DNA of 33,693 nucleotides from Pseudomonas sp. Q11 (GCF_024494355.1 NZ_JAKNQY010000039.1:1-33693); one strand, 5' to 3'; counted from the first letter of the stretch, positions 1 through 7,640 are shown. The notes: a model not told the origin generated them from the letters alone. Made by a program: numbers and translations.

Positions 1-280
1 AACACCTCTTTTTGACCGCTTTCGATCGAGAAGACCGAATCGTTAATAGAGCACTGCAACCGCCCTACCAACTGCTTCCCAAGCTTCGATGACCTGAAGC
101 CCTACACTACCGAAAATCGTTTAACTCATTGAAACTCAAGGAGTTTTTAGTTTCGACTGCGCCGGAAGTGGGGCGAATTATAGACGTCCAGAATTTGCCG
201 TCAACCCTTAATTTGATTTTTCTATCCAGCCAGAAGCACCTCACTGAAATCCGCCTTATATATAGACGGAATCGCTGCGA
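1..280. other. Non-coding stretch at window start
   Basis: I find no convincing gene here. An open frame upstream of the exporter can be extended to a TTG at 129, but the added stretch is Arg/Cys-rich, resembles nothing in the EamA family, and has no ribosome binding site at the TTG. The stretch is clearly more AT-rich than the genes that follow, as expected for a promoter region. An operator-like palindrome lies just after it (281-300). Confidence 0.5.
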
Positions 281-300
281 TTGCGCAGTATATTGCGCAA
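281..300. promoter_or_regulatory. Operator-like 20-bp imperfect palindrome upstream of the exporter
   Basis: TTGCGCAGTATATTGCGCAA reads the same on both strands except at one pair of positions. Its right half TTGCGCAA is itself a perfect 8-bp palindrome, and ATTGCGCA occurs twice, 12 bp apart. It sits 41 bp before the exporter ATG, where a repressor or Lrp/AsnC-type regulator could act. The regulator is not identifiable from the window. Confidence 0.45.
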
Positions 301-341
301 ACCAGCCTTCCCCCCGCTTTTATCTCGGACGACGCTTAGTA

Positions 342-1229
342 ATGACTCTCCCACATCGCAGCCTGGCAACTACTCTTTATCCGGTCGCCCTTCTATTGAT
401 TGCCATGGCATCCATCCAGTCGGGAGCTTCACTTGCCAAAAGCATGTTCCCGGTCGTGGGCGCACAAGGCACTACAACGCTGCGGCTTATCTTTGCCAGT
501 CTCATCATGCTGTTGTTGCTGCGGCCATGGCGCGCCAAGCTCTCGGCTCAATCCCTGCGCACCGTAATCGTCTACGGGATGGCGTTGGGCGGCATGAACT
601 TTCTTTTCTATATGTCACTGCAAACCGTTCCGCTGGGAATTGCCGTGGCACTGGAATTTACTGGCCCTCTGGCGGTTGCCATTTACGCTTCGCGTCGGGC
701 CATCGACTTTCTCTGGATTGCCCTGGCGATCACCGGCCTGCTTCTATTGATACCGACTGGAGCCTCCAGCAGCGGTATTGACCTGGTCGGCGCCGGTTAT
801 GCCCTGGGGGCGGGATTCTGCTGGGCGCTGTACATCTTGTTTGGCCAAAAGGCTGGCGCGGACAACGGCGTGCAAACCGCCGCACTGGGGGTAATGATCG
901 CGGCCCTCTTCGTCGCACCGATCGGTATTGTCCACGCGGGGGCCGCATTGCTGACGCCAAGCCTGATTCCGATCGCCATTGCCGTCGCCATCTTGTCCAC
1001 TGCCCTGCCCTACACCCTGGAGATGATTTCCCTTACACGAATGCCAGCCCGTACTTTCGGCACATTAATGAGCATAGAACCCGCGTTCGGTGCCTTGTCG
1101 GGACTCGTGTTCCTCCAGGAGTACTTATCCCTGGCCCAATGGGCGGCCATTGGCTGCATCATCCTGGCGTCAGTCGGCGCAACGCTGACGATGGGTAGCG
1201 CCGCGAAGCCCGCCATCGCGGTTGATTGA
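342..1229 (+). CDS. rhtA: EamA/DMT-family inner-membrane exporter, RhtA-like (threonine/homoserine efflux)
   Basis: A hydrophobic protein of 295 aa with about ten predicted membrane helices in two repeated EamA halves, the usual size for RhtA-type drug/metabolite transporters. Such proteins export threonine, homoserine or related amino acids from the cytoplasm. Family-like features are the N-terminal segment SIQSGASLAKSMFPVVGAQG, the charged LRPWRAK loop after helix 2, and SIEPAFGALSGLVFLQE in the second half. I chose the ATG at 342 because the protein then begins directly before helix 1; the in-frame extension to 129 is not transporter-like. It stands alone on the plus strand, with a palindrome at 281-300 as a candidate control site. 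The substrate is inferred from family resemblance; other EamA substrates are possible. Confidence 0.8.
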   Translation: MTLPHRSLATTLYPVALLLIAMASIQSGASLAKSMFPVVGAQGTTTLRLIFASLIMLLLLRPWRAKLSAQSLRTVIVYGMALGGMNFLFYMSLQTVPLGIAVALEFTGPLAVAIYASRRAIDFLWIALAITGLLLLIPTGASSSGIDLVGAGYALGAGFCWALYILFGQKAGADNGVQTAALGVMIAALFVAPIGIVHAGAALLTPSLIPIAIAVAILSTALPYTLEMISLTRMPARTFGTLMSIEPAFGALSGLVFLQEYLSLAQWAAIGCIILASVGATLTMGSAAKPAIAVD

Positions 1230-1395
1230 CACAGGATTTAAGGAAGCTCTGGTATTTACCGCACATTTAGGCCATGTTTACCCCGTAACCTAATGTCAGA
1301 CATGGAATTTTCATACAGGACGTCATGAACGCTTAAAGCAAAAGCGAACACAATCGCACGTGGACATAAGATCTGCGGCGGTGATAAGGACTGGA

Positions 1396-1677
1396 ATGAA
1401 ACGAATTTTGATATTGATCGTTGTGCTTGCAATTGCGGGCTGCGCGGCGACCACGAGAACAGAAGTCAAACGCGGTAAAAAAGGCTTGCATATCAACTGC
1501 TCCGGTCTTTCCTCGTCTTGGGGGCAGTGCGCGGCTAGCGCCGCCAATTCATGCGCCCCAAAAGGTTACAGGGTGATCGCAAAGTCGGGCGACGCCGTCG
1601 AGGAGCCGGGGGATTACCCCTTCGGACTCAACCCCGCCGGCTATACCAGTCGCAGCATGATCGTCATCTGTAAATAG
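1396..1677 (+). CDS. Small predicted lipoprotein, Cys-rich, unknown function
   Basis: A protein of 93 aa. MKRILILIVVLAIAGC is a short lipoprotein signal with lipobox AIAGC, so Cys16 should be lipidated and the mature protein anchored in the envelope. The mature part has four more cysteines (segments NCSG, GQCA, NSCAP and the final ICK) and ends with a GYTSRSMIVIC strand. It resembles small lipoproteins of Gram-negative bacteria that have no assigned function. The ATG at 1396 is preceded by AAGGA about 5 bases away; the GTG at 1360 would place 12 residues before the signal and is rejected. Its stop lies 8 bp from that of the convergent TetR gene. I do not recognise a function. Confidence 0.7.
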   Translation: MKRILILIVVLAIAGCAATTRTEVKRGKKGLHINCSGLSSSWGQCAASAANSCAPKGYRVIAKSGDAVEEPGDYPFGLNPAGYTSRSMIVICK

Positions 1678-1685
1678 GTGGCCGA

Positions 1686-2255
1686 TCAGTCGAGCCGCTG
1701 CTGGGCCATTCGACGACTGATCTCATCATGGCTGGACTTTAGGACATCACGCTGGACCTCTGGCGTGGCCAGCATGCGGGCGACAACCAACGCGCCCACG
1801 CATTGCGACAGAATGGCCCAGGCCAGGCTTTCGCTTCCCAGTATCCGCGCCCAGCTTTCATGCAAACGACAGATCCACGTTTGCGCCGCCTCCCGCACCT
1901 GCACATCGGACCGCGCGATCTCAGCGCCCAGCACCGGCAGCGCACAACCCGCCTCCGGCTGTTCGACGTGGCTCATGCTCAGGTACTGCTTGAGGCATCG
2001 CTCCAGTTTCTGTGAGTCCAGAACATTCTCGCCACTCAAGCGTTCCAGGCTTTGCGCCAACTCTCGCTCGACGATCGTCTTGAAAAGCTCATCCTTGGAT
2101 GAGAAGTGACTGTAGAACGCCCCGCCGCTCAAGCCGATCGCCTTCATCAGGCCATCGACACCGACGGTGGAAAACCCCGATTTCTTGGCGGACTTGGCAC
2201 TGCTGGCGAGCAGTTTCTCTCGGGTCTCCAGTTTGTGACTGGCTGAATAACGCAT
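1686..2255 (-). CDS. TetR/AcrR-family transcriptional repressor
   Basis: A protein of 189 aa. The N-terminal TetR DNA-binding domain covers about residues 8-54: TREKLLASSAKSAKKSGF, then the helix-turn-helix VGVDGLMKAIGLSGGAFYSHFSSKDELF, a very typical TetR signature. The C-terminal ligand/dimer domain resembles TetR members that control short-chain dehydrogenases or redox enzymes. I place the start at the ATG at 2255 (MRYSASHK); the longer frame to 2303 would run across the operator region. The gene is divergent from the SDR at 2346, and two copies of a 13-bp site occupy the gap, so it most likely represses both itself and the SDR-isomerase pair. The inducing ligand is unknown. Confidence 0.88.
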   Translation of the reverse strand: MRYSASHKLETREKLLASSAKSAKKSGFSTVGVDGLMKAIGLSGGAFYSHFSSKDELFKTIVERELAQSLERLSGENVLDSQKLERCLKQYLSMSHVEQPEAGCALPVLGAEIARSDVQVREAAQTWICRLHESWARILGSESLAWAILSQCVGALVVARMLATPEVQRDVLKSSHDEISRRMAQQRLD

Positions 2256-2302
2256 ATATCTGGCCTCTGATTGCCCACCTTGACGCTCGCCGGATCTTAG
2301 CA

Positions 2303-2330
2303 TAACGTCCGTTTAGCTAACGATCGTTTA
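2303..2330. promoter_or_regulatory. Tandem TetR operator candidates
   Basis: TAACGTCCGTTTA (2303-2315) and TAACGATCGTTTA (2318-2330) match at 11 of 13 positions and lie 15 bp apart. The second contains the perfect palindrome AACGATCGTT and the first the near-palindrome AACGTCCGTT. They lie in the 90-bp gap between the divergent tetR (start 2255) and SDR (start 2346) genes, the standard place for an autoregulated TetR operator. The assignment to this TetR is inferred from position and symmetry. Confidence 0.65.
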
Positions 2331-2345
2331 CCAATGAGGCTAATC

Positions 2346-3074
2346 ATGAATAACAAGAAGGTCGTACTGGTTGTTGGCGCAGGCGATGCCACCGGCGGCG
2401 CAATAGCCAAACGTTTTGCGCAGGAAGGTTTCGTGGCCTGTGTTACCCGCCGCAGCGCTGACAAACTCGCGCCATTGGTCGATTCAATTCGGGCTCAGGG
2501 CGGTGATGCTCATGGTTTTGCCTGTGACGCGCGCAAGGAGGACGAGGTGATCGCGCTGATCGAGCAAATCGAAAGCCAGATCGGACCGATTGAAGCCTTT
2601 GTATTCAACATCGGCGCCAACGTGCCCTGCAGCATCCTCGAAGAGACCGCGCGCAAATATTTCAAGATTTGGGAAATGGCCTGTTTTTCCGGTTTTCTCA
2701 ATGCTCGGGAAGTGGCCAAACGCATGGCCTCGCGCCAGCGCGGGACGATTCTGTTCACCGGGGCCACGGCGGGACTGCGTGGGGCTTCAGGGTTCGCCGC
2801 CTTCGCAGGGGCCAAACATGGCATCCGCGCATTGGCCCAAAGCATGGCCCGTGAACTGGGCCCGATGAATATTCATGTGGCCCATGTGGTGGTGGACGGC
2901 GCCATCGACACCGACTTCATCCGCGATAACTTTCCGGAAAAATATGCAACCAAGGAAACGGACGGCATCCTCAATCCCGAACACATCGCAGACAACTATT
3001 GGTATCTGCACGCCCAACCCCGCGACGCCTGGACCTTCGAGCTGGACCTGCGCCCCTGGAGCGAACGCTGGTAA
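2346..3074 (+). CDS. Short-chain dehydrogenase/reductase-fold protein with altered catalytic site
   Basis: A protein of 242 aa with an SDR Rossmann fold. The nucleotide-binding motif is VVGAGDATGGAIAKRF at residues 9-24, a variant of TGxxxGxG, and the usual NNAG is replaced by NIGA at 88-91. The catalytic YxxxK reads FAGAK, with Phe153 in place of Tyr and Lys157 kept, and the usual active-site Ser region reads LFTGATAG. It may therefore not be a classical dehydrogenase. The ATG at 2346 has AGG about 7 bases upstream; the ATG at 2334 is possible but less well placed. It is the first gene of a pair with the isomerase at 3110 (35-bp gap) and is divergent from tetR. A cytoplasmic role in metabolising or detoxifying an organic compound is inferred. 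Confidence 0.8.
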   Translation: MNNKKVVLVVGAGDATGGAIAKRFAQEGFVACVTRRSADKLAPLVDSIRAQGGDAHGFACDARKEDEVIALIEQIESQIGPIEAFVFNIGANVPCSILEETARKYFKIWEMACFSGFLNAREVAKRMASRQRGTILFTGATAGLRGASGFAAFAGAKHGIRALAQSMARELGPMNIHVAHVVVDGAIDTDFIRDNFPEKYATKETDGILNPEHIADNYWYLHAQPRDAWTFELDLRPWSERW

Positions 3075-3109
3075 ACCGCCACCCTCACAATAACTAGAGA
3101 GCAGATACC

Positions 3110-3700
3110 ATGAGAAAATCCGTGGAGTTTTTCTTCGACCTGGGCAGCCCGACCACCTACCTGGCCTATACCCAACTGCCGCCGCTTTGCGCGCAGACAA
3201 ACAGCCAGTTGATCTACCGTCCGATGCTGCTTGGCGGCGTCTTCAAGGCGACCGGCAATGCGTCACCGGTTACCGTGCCGGCCAAGGGACCTTATCTATT
3301 GAAGGATTTGAATCGCTTCGCCAATCGCTACGGCGTTGACTTCAAGCTCAATCCGCACTTCCCGATCAATACACTATTACTCATGCGCGCCGTGACCGGC
3401 ATGCAACTGCACCATCCGGAACGATTCGAGGCCTTCATCGATTGCCTGTTTCGCGCCCTGTGGGTGGACGGCCGCAACCTCAACGACCCGGCAACAGTCG
3501 CGGAAGTTTTGAACCAGGGCCATTTTGATCCCGGTTATGTGCTGGCCCTGACGAGCAACGAGCAGGTCAAGGAAGCACTCAAGATCACCACCGAAGAAGC
3601 CATTAAACGGGGCGTGTTCGGCGCCCCGAGCATGTTCGTCGGCGACGAGCTGTTCTTCGGCCAGGATCGGCTGGACTTCGTCCGTGAAGCCCTGGGCTAA
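3110..3700 (+). CDS. 2-hydroxychromene-2-carboxylate isomerase-type DsbA-fold protein (kappa-GST-like)
   Basis: A protein of 196 aa. The N-terminus VEFFFDLGSPTTYLAYTQLP is the hallmark of HCCA isomerases and kappa-class glutathione transferases, in which the Ser after the FDxxSP-type motif contacts glutathione. The end contains GVFGAPSMFVGDELFFGQDRL, the cis-Pro loop and closing strand typical of the family. Known members isomerise 2-hydroxychromene-2-carboxylate in naphthalene breakdown or conjugate glutathione. No aromatic-degradation genes are nearby, so the naphthalene substrate is not implied. It follows the SDR by 35 bp, with a purine-rich AGAGAG before the ATG, and probably shares its mRNA and TetR control. 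The gene ends 9 bp before the convergent aminopeptidase gene. Glutathione dependence is inferred from the family. Confidence 0.85.
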   Translation: MRKSVEFFFDLGSPTTYLAYTQLPPLCAQTNSQLIYRPMLLGGVFKATGNASPVTVPAKGPYLLKDLNRFANRYGVDFKLNPHFPINTLLLMRAVTGMQLHHPERFEAFIDCLFRALWVDGRNLNDPATVAEVLNQGHFDPGYVLALTSNEQVKEALKITTEEAIKRGVFGAPSMFVGDELFFGQDRLDFVREALG

Positions 3701-3709
3701 TGCCTTACG

Positions 3710-5518
3710 TCAGATCGCCAGCGTCCGCGTGTTCAGCCATTGCAGCGCGTCGCCTTCCAGTAACGGGCTCAATCGACGCTGAACCTCGGCATGGTAGGCG
3801 TTGAACCAGTCTTTTTCATCCTGGCTCAGCAAGGACGGCTCCAGGCAGCGCGTGTCGATCGGGCACAGGGTCAGGGTTTCGAATTCGAGAAACTCGCCGA
3901 ACTCGCTGCTCCCCCCCTCACGGTTCAACACCAGGTTTTCGATGCGCACGCCCCAACGGCCCGGACGATAAGTACCCGGTTCGATAGAGGTGATCATGCC
4001 CGCTTGCATCGCGGTCTGCGGCGCGGCGGCGGCCTGATAGGCAATCACCTGCGGACCTTCGTGAACGTTGAGGAAATAACCGACGCCGTGACCGGTGCCG
4101 TGACCGTAATCCACCTGCTCGGCCCAGATCGGCGCCCGGGCGATGGCATCCAGCAACGGCGACAGAATGCCCCGTGGGAATTTGGCGCGAGACAAGGCAA
4201 TCACGCCCTTGAGCACGCGGGTGCAATCACGCTTCTGTTCCAGGGTTGGCGTTCCGACCGGCACCATGCGGGTGATATCGGTGGTGCCACCCAGGTATTG
4301 GCCACCGGAATCGATCAGCAGCAAGCCATCGCCCTCGATGACCGCATGGGCTTGCTCCGTGGCGTGGTAATGGGGCATCGCGCCGTTGGCGTTGAACGCG
4401 GCGATGGTGTTGAAGCTCAGGGAGACAAACTCCGGCCGGCGTGTACGGGCCGCGGTCAGGTGCTCATCGATGGTCAGCTCGGTAATGCGCTCGCGACCCC
4501 AGGCGCTTTCCAGCCAGGCAAAGAACTCGCAGAGCGCCGCGCCGTCCTGCTCCATGGCCCGACGGATGTGCTCGGCGTCGGCCAGGCTTTTACGAGACTT
4601 GGCCAGCGTCGTTGGATTGAGTCCCTCGACCAGCTTCACGCCACTGTCCAGATTATCCAGCAAACCGACCGTGACCCGCGCCGGATCGATCAGCAGGCTC
4701 GCGCTACTTGGCACTTCCCGCAATGCGGCCGCCGCTTCGCTGTAATCGCGCAGGGTCACGCCGTCCTGTTCAAGAACGGCACGCAGTGGTGCATCGACCT
4801 TGTCCAGGGCCACGAACAGCGTTGCCTGTTGCTGGCTGATCAAGGCAAAGGAAACGAATACGGGGTTGAACGACACATCCGCGCCGCGCAAGTTGAACAG
4901 CCAGGCGATGTCATCGAGCGTGGCGATGAAGTGCCAGTCGGCGCCGCGCTCCTTGAGGGTTTCGCGCAGCTTGGCGAGTTTCTCGACCCGGCTGACGGTC
5001 GCCTGCGGCGGCAGATGCGCGTAGACCGGTTGATCGGGCAGGTTTGGGCGATCGCTCCAGATTTCCTTGAGCAGATCAATATCGGTGCGCAATCGCGCCC
5101 CGCGCGCCTCAAGCTTGCCGCTCAGGGTCCGGGCAGAGGCCACAGCCATGACCGCGCCATCAACCGCAACCGCCGCGCCTTCAGGCGTCTGTTCGGCCAG
5201 CCAATCCAGGGGGCCGGCGTGACCGGGAATGAGCTTGACCAGTTCAATACCGCTGCCTTCAAGTTCCTTGGTGGCCTGCTCCCAATAACGGCTGTCAGCC
5301 CAGACGCCAGCGAAGTCCGCCGTGACGATCAGCGTCCCAACCGAGCCATGAAACCCCGATAACCATTGCCGTCCTTGCCAATACCCCGGCAAGTACTCCG
5401 ACAGATGCGGGTCGGCCGATGGCACCAGCAGCGCGTGAATGCCTTCGCGATTCATCAACTGGCGGATTTGGGCCAGGCGCTGGGGAACCAGTCCATGGGT
5501 CAAAGGCTCGGTACTCAT
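3710..5518 (-). CDS. Xaa-Pro aminopeptidase (aminopeptidase P, M24B), long form
   Basis: A cytoplasmic metallopeptidase of 602 aa that removes an N-terminal residue preceding proline. It has the three-part architecture of the long (eukaryote-like, about 600 aa) aminopeptidase P: two creatinase-like N-terminal domains and a C-terminal pita-bread domain. The metal ligands are visible in order: the two Asp in DSGGQYLGGTTDITR, the His in GHGTGHGVG and NVHEGP, and Glu in SIEPG and IENLV. The ATG at 5518 follows AGGAG at ideal spacing; 33 extra codons up to 5617 lack family similarity. It is a single gene, convergent with the isomerase gene and about 110 bp downstream of the minus-strand LysE gene. 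The function is firm; the physiological peptide substrates are unknown. Confidence 0.92.
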   Translation of the reverse strand: MSTEPLTHGLVPQRLAQIRQLMNREGIHALLVPSADPHLSEYLPGYWQGRQWLSGFHGSVGTLIVTADFAGVWADSRYWEQATKELEGSGIELVKLIPGHAGPLDWLAEQTPEGAAVAVDGAVMAVASARTLSGKLEARGARLRTDIDLLKEIWSDRPNLPDQPVYAHLPPQATVSRVEKLAKLRETLKERGADWHFIATLDDIAWLFNLRGADVSFNPVFVSFALISQQQATLFVALDKVDAPLRAVLEQDGVTLRDYSEAAAALREVPSSASLLIDPARVTVGLLDNLDSGVKLVEGLNPTTLAKSRKSLADAEHIRRAMEQDGAALCEFFAWLESAWGRERITELTIDEHLTAARTRRPEFVSLSFNTIAAFNANGAMPHYHATEQAHAVIEGDGLLLIDSGGQYLGGTTDITRMVPVGTPTLEQKRDCTRVLKGVIALSRAKFPRGILSPLLDAIARAPIWAEQVDYGHGTGHGVGYFLNVHEGPQVIAYQAAAAPQTAMQAGMITSIEPGTYRPGRWGVRIENLVLNREGGSSEFGEFLEFETLTLCPIDTRCLEPSLLSQDEKDWFNAYHAEVQRRLSPLLEGDALQWLNTRTLAI

Positions 5519-5626
5519 CGTTTCTCCTGCTCGTAAATAGTGTTGTTCGCTTGCACCAAGGGCTCTGGATAGCTGCCGCAGCGACTGATCAGCGAGCTTA
5601 ACAGGCATCCGCCCCAAGCTCAGCCC

Positions 5627-6256
5627 TCAGCCGATGCTTTCGAGTAACAACGGATACAGCGAGGCGACCAATAATAGCGCCATCCCCCAGTTGAACAGGC
5701 GCAGCCAGCGACGATCACGCAAAAGATTGCGTAACAGACTGCCGCACACCACCCACAGGCTTACGCTCGGCAGATTGATCAGGGCAAACACCGCGGCGAT
5801 AACCACCACATTGAAAAAATAACCTTGAAGCGGCGTGTAGGTGCTGATGGCTCCGATGGCCATGATCCAGGCCTTGGGATTGACCCACTGAAACGCCGCC
5901 GCCCCCCAATAGCTGATGGGCGTGCTATCCCCCGGCCGGCTCTCAGAGACCGGCCCGGAGTGGGCGATTTTCCACGCCAGGTACAACAGGTAGGTCGCTC
6001 CGACGTAGCGCAGCACGGTGTAGAGCAGAGGGTAGGTCTGGAACACCGCGCCCAGGCCAAGGCCCACCGCCAGCACCAGGGAAAAGAAGCCGCAGGTGAT
6101 GCCCAGCATGTGAGGAATCGTGCGGTTGAAACCGAAGTTGACGCCCGAGGCCAGCAACATGGTGTTGTTGGGACCGGGGGTGATCGAAGTCACCAGGGCA
6201 AACAGGGCGAAGCCCAGCAACAGGTCTAGCGAAAGGGTCATGGCAGGCGTATCCAT
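5627..6256 (-). CDS. LysE/RhtB-family amino-acid exporter
   Basis: A protein of 209 aa with about six predicted membrane helices. The LysE hallmark is at the N-terminus, LVTSITPGPNNTMLLASGVNFG, followed by the helix FGFNRTIPHMLGITCGF; the central segment YLLYLAWKIA and the motif WGAAAFQWVNPKAWIMAIGA are also characteristic. Family members export basic or neutral amino acids or homoserine lactone using the proton gradient. The start could be the ATG at 6256 (MDTPAM) or at 6241 (MTLSLD); neither has a strong ribosome binding site, and the shorter form fits the family equally well. It is probably transcribed alone. The substrate cannot be told from the sequence. Confidence 0.87.
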   Translation of the reverse strand: MDTPAMTLSLDLLLGFALFALVTSITPGPNNTMLLASGVNFGFNRTIPHMLGITCGFFSLVLAVGLGLGAVFQTYPLLYTVLRYVGATYLLYLAWKIAHSGPVSESRPGDSTPISYWGAAAFQWVNPKAWIMAIGAISTYTPLQGYFFNVVVIAAVFALINLPSVSLWVVCGSLLRNLLRDRRWLRLFNWGMALLLVASLYPLLLESIG

Positions 6257-6342
6257 TGGGACGGTGAGTCAAGTCATGACCCTACCCCACGCCCCGATCC
6301 AAACCCATGGACAGTTAGGCAAAACTTCGAGCGGTACAGTCC

Positions 6343-6609
6343 TCAGCTCGGCCGCCCCGGCAGCTTCATGGCTCGCTCGGCGCTCATTTGCCCTTGGTCG
6401 TCGAAACCTACGTTTTTCTGCGAAGGACCGAGCAACTCGGCTTTTTTCGCGTGATACTCGTCAAACGACAGGCCCCGACGGCTCAGCGCTTCAAGGGCCA
6501 GTTCACGGGTTTCTTCGGCGGTGTAGGGGCGCAACTCCGGCGACGAAGAGGCGCAACCGCTCAACACAGTGGCCGTCAACAGCAGCAAAACAGCAAAAGT
6601 CCGATTCAT
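6343..6609 (-). CDS. Small lipoprotein with SHOCT-like C-terminal helix
   Basis: A protein of 88 aa. MNRTFAVLLLLTATVLSGC is a lipoprotein signal with lipobox VLSGC (Cys19). The mature part contains LALEALSRRGLSFDEYHAKK followed by AELL, which matches the short C-terminal SHOCT pattern (aliphatic helix, then a G(I/L)(S/T)xxE(F/Y)xxKKxxLL helix), a module found in many small envelope or oligomerising proteins. The ATG at 6609 is set by the signal peptide; the frame open to 6744 codes for nothing recognisable upstream. It lies 86 bp from the start of the LysE gene on the same strand, which is too far to prove an operon. The function is unknown. Confidence 0.72.
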   Translation of the reverse strand: MNRTFAVLLLLTATVLSGCASSSPELRPYTAEETRELALEALSRRGLSFDEYHAKKAELLGPSQKNVGFDDQGQMSAERAMKLPGRPS

Positions 6610-6725
6610 GGCGAGTATCCAGTGTTCTGAAGTGAGGCGATGAACAAAGGCTACCCGCCGACTTCGCGCGGCAGAAATCAACCCTTTTGATAGTGGGTAT
6701 TGCTGACTCGGATCATCCGCTGCGC

Positions 6726-7091
6726 TTAACCGACCAACTGGCAATGCAGCGCGTTGTCGGCGCTGCGTTCGATGTTGCGCAACACCTGGAACGAGCCGAA
6801 TGTCACGGCCCTGGCCCTATGGGCCTGGATCAGCCGCCAGAAATCCTGCTCACCGCGCTCGAAACTCTGAAACGCCGCTTCGCCCGCCTCGCGGTTTTGC
6901 CAATGCAGATAGTTGAGAACCCGTCGTCCGTCCTCGCTGACCTGGATACTGGCACTCAGAAATCCCGCCTGCCCCCGCGCCAGGCGCTCGGTCTGTTCTG
7001 ACAGGGCCGTCACCAGCGCCTGTTGCCATTGAGGTTCGATGTCGAACTCCATCAACTGGGTAAAACTCTGATTGTTCCTTGGTGATTGCAT
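6726..7091 (-). CDS. Antibiotic-biosynthesis-monooxygenase (ABM) domain protein, probable SoxR target
   Basis: A protein of 121 aa with a single ABM ferredoxin-like domain over about residues 12-110: hydrophobic strand segments separated by the helix WQQALVTALSEQTERLARG, then GFLSASIQVSEDGRRVLNYL and WQNREAGEAAF. Small ABM proteins are cofactor-free quinol or anthrone oxygenases, or heme-handling proteins. I chose the ATG at 7091 because the longer frame to 7670 runs antisense through soxR. It is divergent from soxR, and the gap holds a SoxR box centred in a promoter with a 19-bp spacer pointing at this gene. In P. aeruginosa the gene beside soxR is also a small monooxygenase-like SoxR target, which supports a role in handling redox-active compounds. 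The substrate is unknown. Confidence 0.82.
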   Translation of the reverse strand: MQSPRNNQSFTQLMEFDIEPQWQQALVTALSEQTERLARGQAGFLSASIQVSEDGRRVLNYLHWQNREAGEAAFQSFERGEQDFWRLIQAHRARAVTFGSFQVLRNIERSADNALHCQLVG

Positions 7092-7140
7092 GGAAGGTCC
7101 TCGCTGTACGTAGGGCGGATCTTGCGGTCCGATGGCGTGC

Positions 7141-7171
7141 AGGGTAAAACCTCCAGTTAACTCAAGGTCAA
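7141..7171 (-). promoter_or_regulatory. SoxR-type promoter and SoxR box for the ABM gene
   Basis: The SoxR box ACCTCCAGTTAACTCAAGGT occupies 7149-7168, close to the known core CCTCAAGTTAACTTGAGG. Read on the minus strand, it lies between -35 TTGACC (7171-7166) and -10 TACCCT (7146-7141) with a 19-bp spacer. That overlong spacer is the feature MerR-family activators such as SoxR correct when they untwist DNA. The promoter points at the ABM gene starting at 7091; the box also ends 10 bp before soxR, so autoregulation is possible. Confidence 0.85.
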
Positions 7172-7178
7172 GCAGAGA

Positions 7179-7640
7179 ATGCAGGCAATGACACAGATAA
7201 ACGTCCACAAGGAACTCACCGTCGGCCAAGTGGCCGCCCGCAGCGGCGTGGCCGTCACTGCCCTGCACTTCTATGAATCCAAGGGTCTGATCAAAAGTAA
7301 TCGTAACCAGGGCAACCAACGCCGCTATCCACGGGAAGTGTTGCGGCGTGTGGCGCTGATCAAGGTCGCCCAAGGCTTGGGCATTCCGTTGGCCGAGATC
7401 GGCAGCGCCTTGAAAAATTTGCCGGACGACCGAGCCCCAACGGCGAGCGACTGGAAGATCCTCTCGGCGCAGTGGAGCCGCGAGCTGGATCAACGCATCA
7501 ACCACTTGATGGCGCTGCGCGATCGACTCAACGGCTGCATCGGTTGCGGTTGCCTGTCGATGGAAGGTTGCCCGCTGCGCAATCAGGGCGATGTGTTGGG
7601 CAAGCGCGGGCCGGGAGCGCATCTGCTGGATGCGCCGTGA
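7179..7640 (+). CDS. soxR: Redox-sensing MerR-family activator SoxR
   Basis: A protein of 153 aa. The N-terminal MerR winged helix-turn-helix starts at TVGQVAARSGVAVTALHFYE and includes KGLIKSNRNQGNQRRY. A dimerisation helix follows, and then CIGCGCLSMEGC, where Cys120, 123, 125 and 131 form the CxxCxC-x5-C ligand set of the SoxR [2Fe-2S] cluster. Oxidation of the cluster, in pseudomonads mostly by redox-cycling compounds such as phenazines and quinones, turns the DNA-bound dimer into an activator. The ATG at 7179 gives the usual length; an ATG at 7188 is also possible. It is divergent from an ABM monooxygenase across a SoxR box. No soxS is present, as expected for pseudomonads. Confidence 0.96.
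   Translation: MQAMTQINVHKELTVGQVAARSGVAVTALHFYESKGLIKSNRNQGNQRRYPREVLRRVALIKVAQGLGIPLAEIGSALKNLPDDRAPTASDWKILSAQWSRELDQRINHLMALRDRLNGCIGCGCLSMEGCPLRNQGDVLGKRGPGAHLLDAP

Noticed and set aside
129..341. A 71-codon N-terminal extension of the RhtA-like exporter
   Set aside because: It needs a TTG start without a ribosome binding site, has no family similarity, and would cover the operator-like palindrome.
3791..5362. A 523-codon plus-strand open frame across the aminopeptidase gene
   Set aside because: It is antisense to a complete M24B peptidase with all metal ligands, and the composition is that of a shadow frame.
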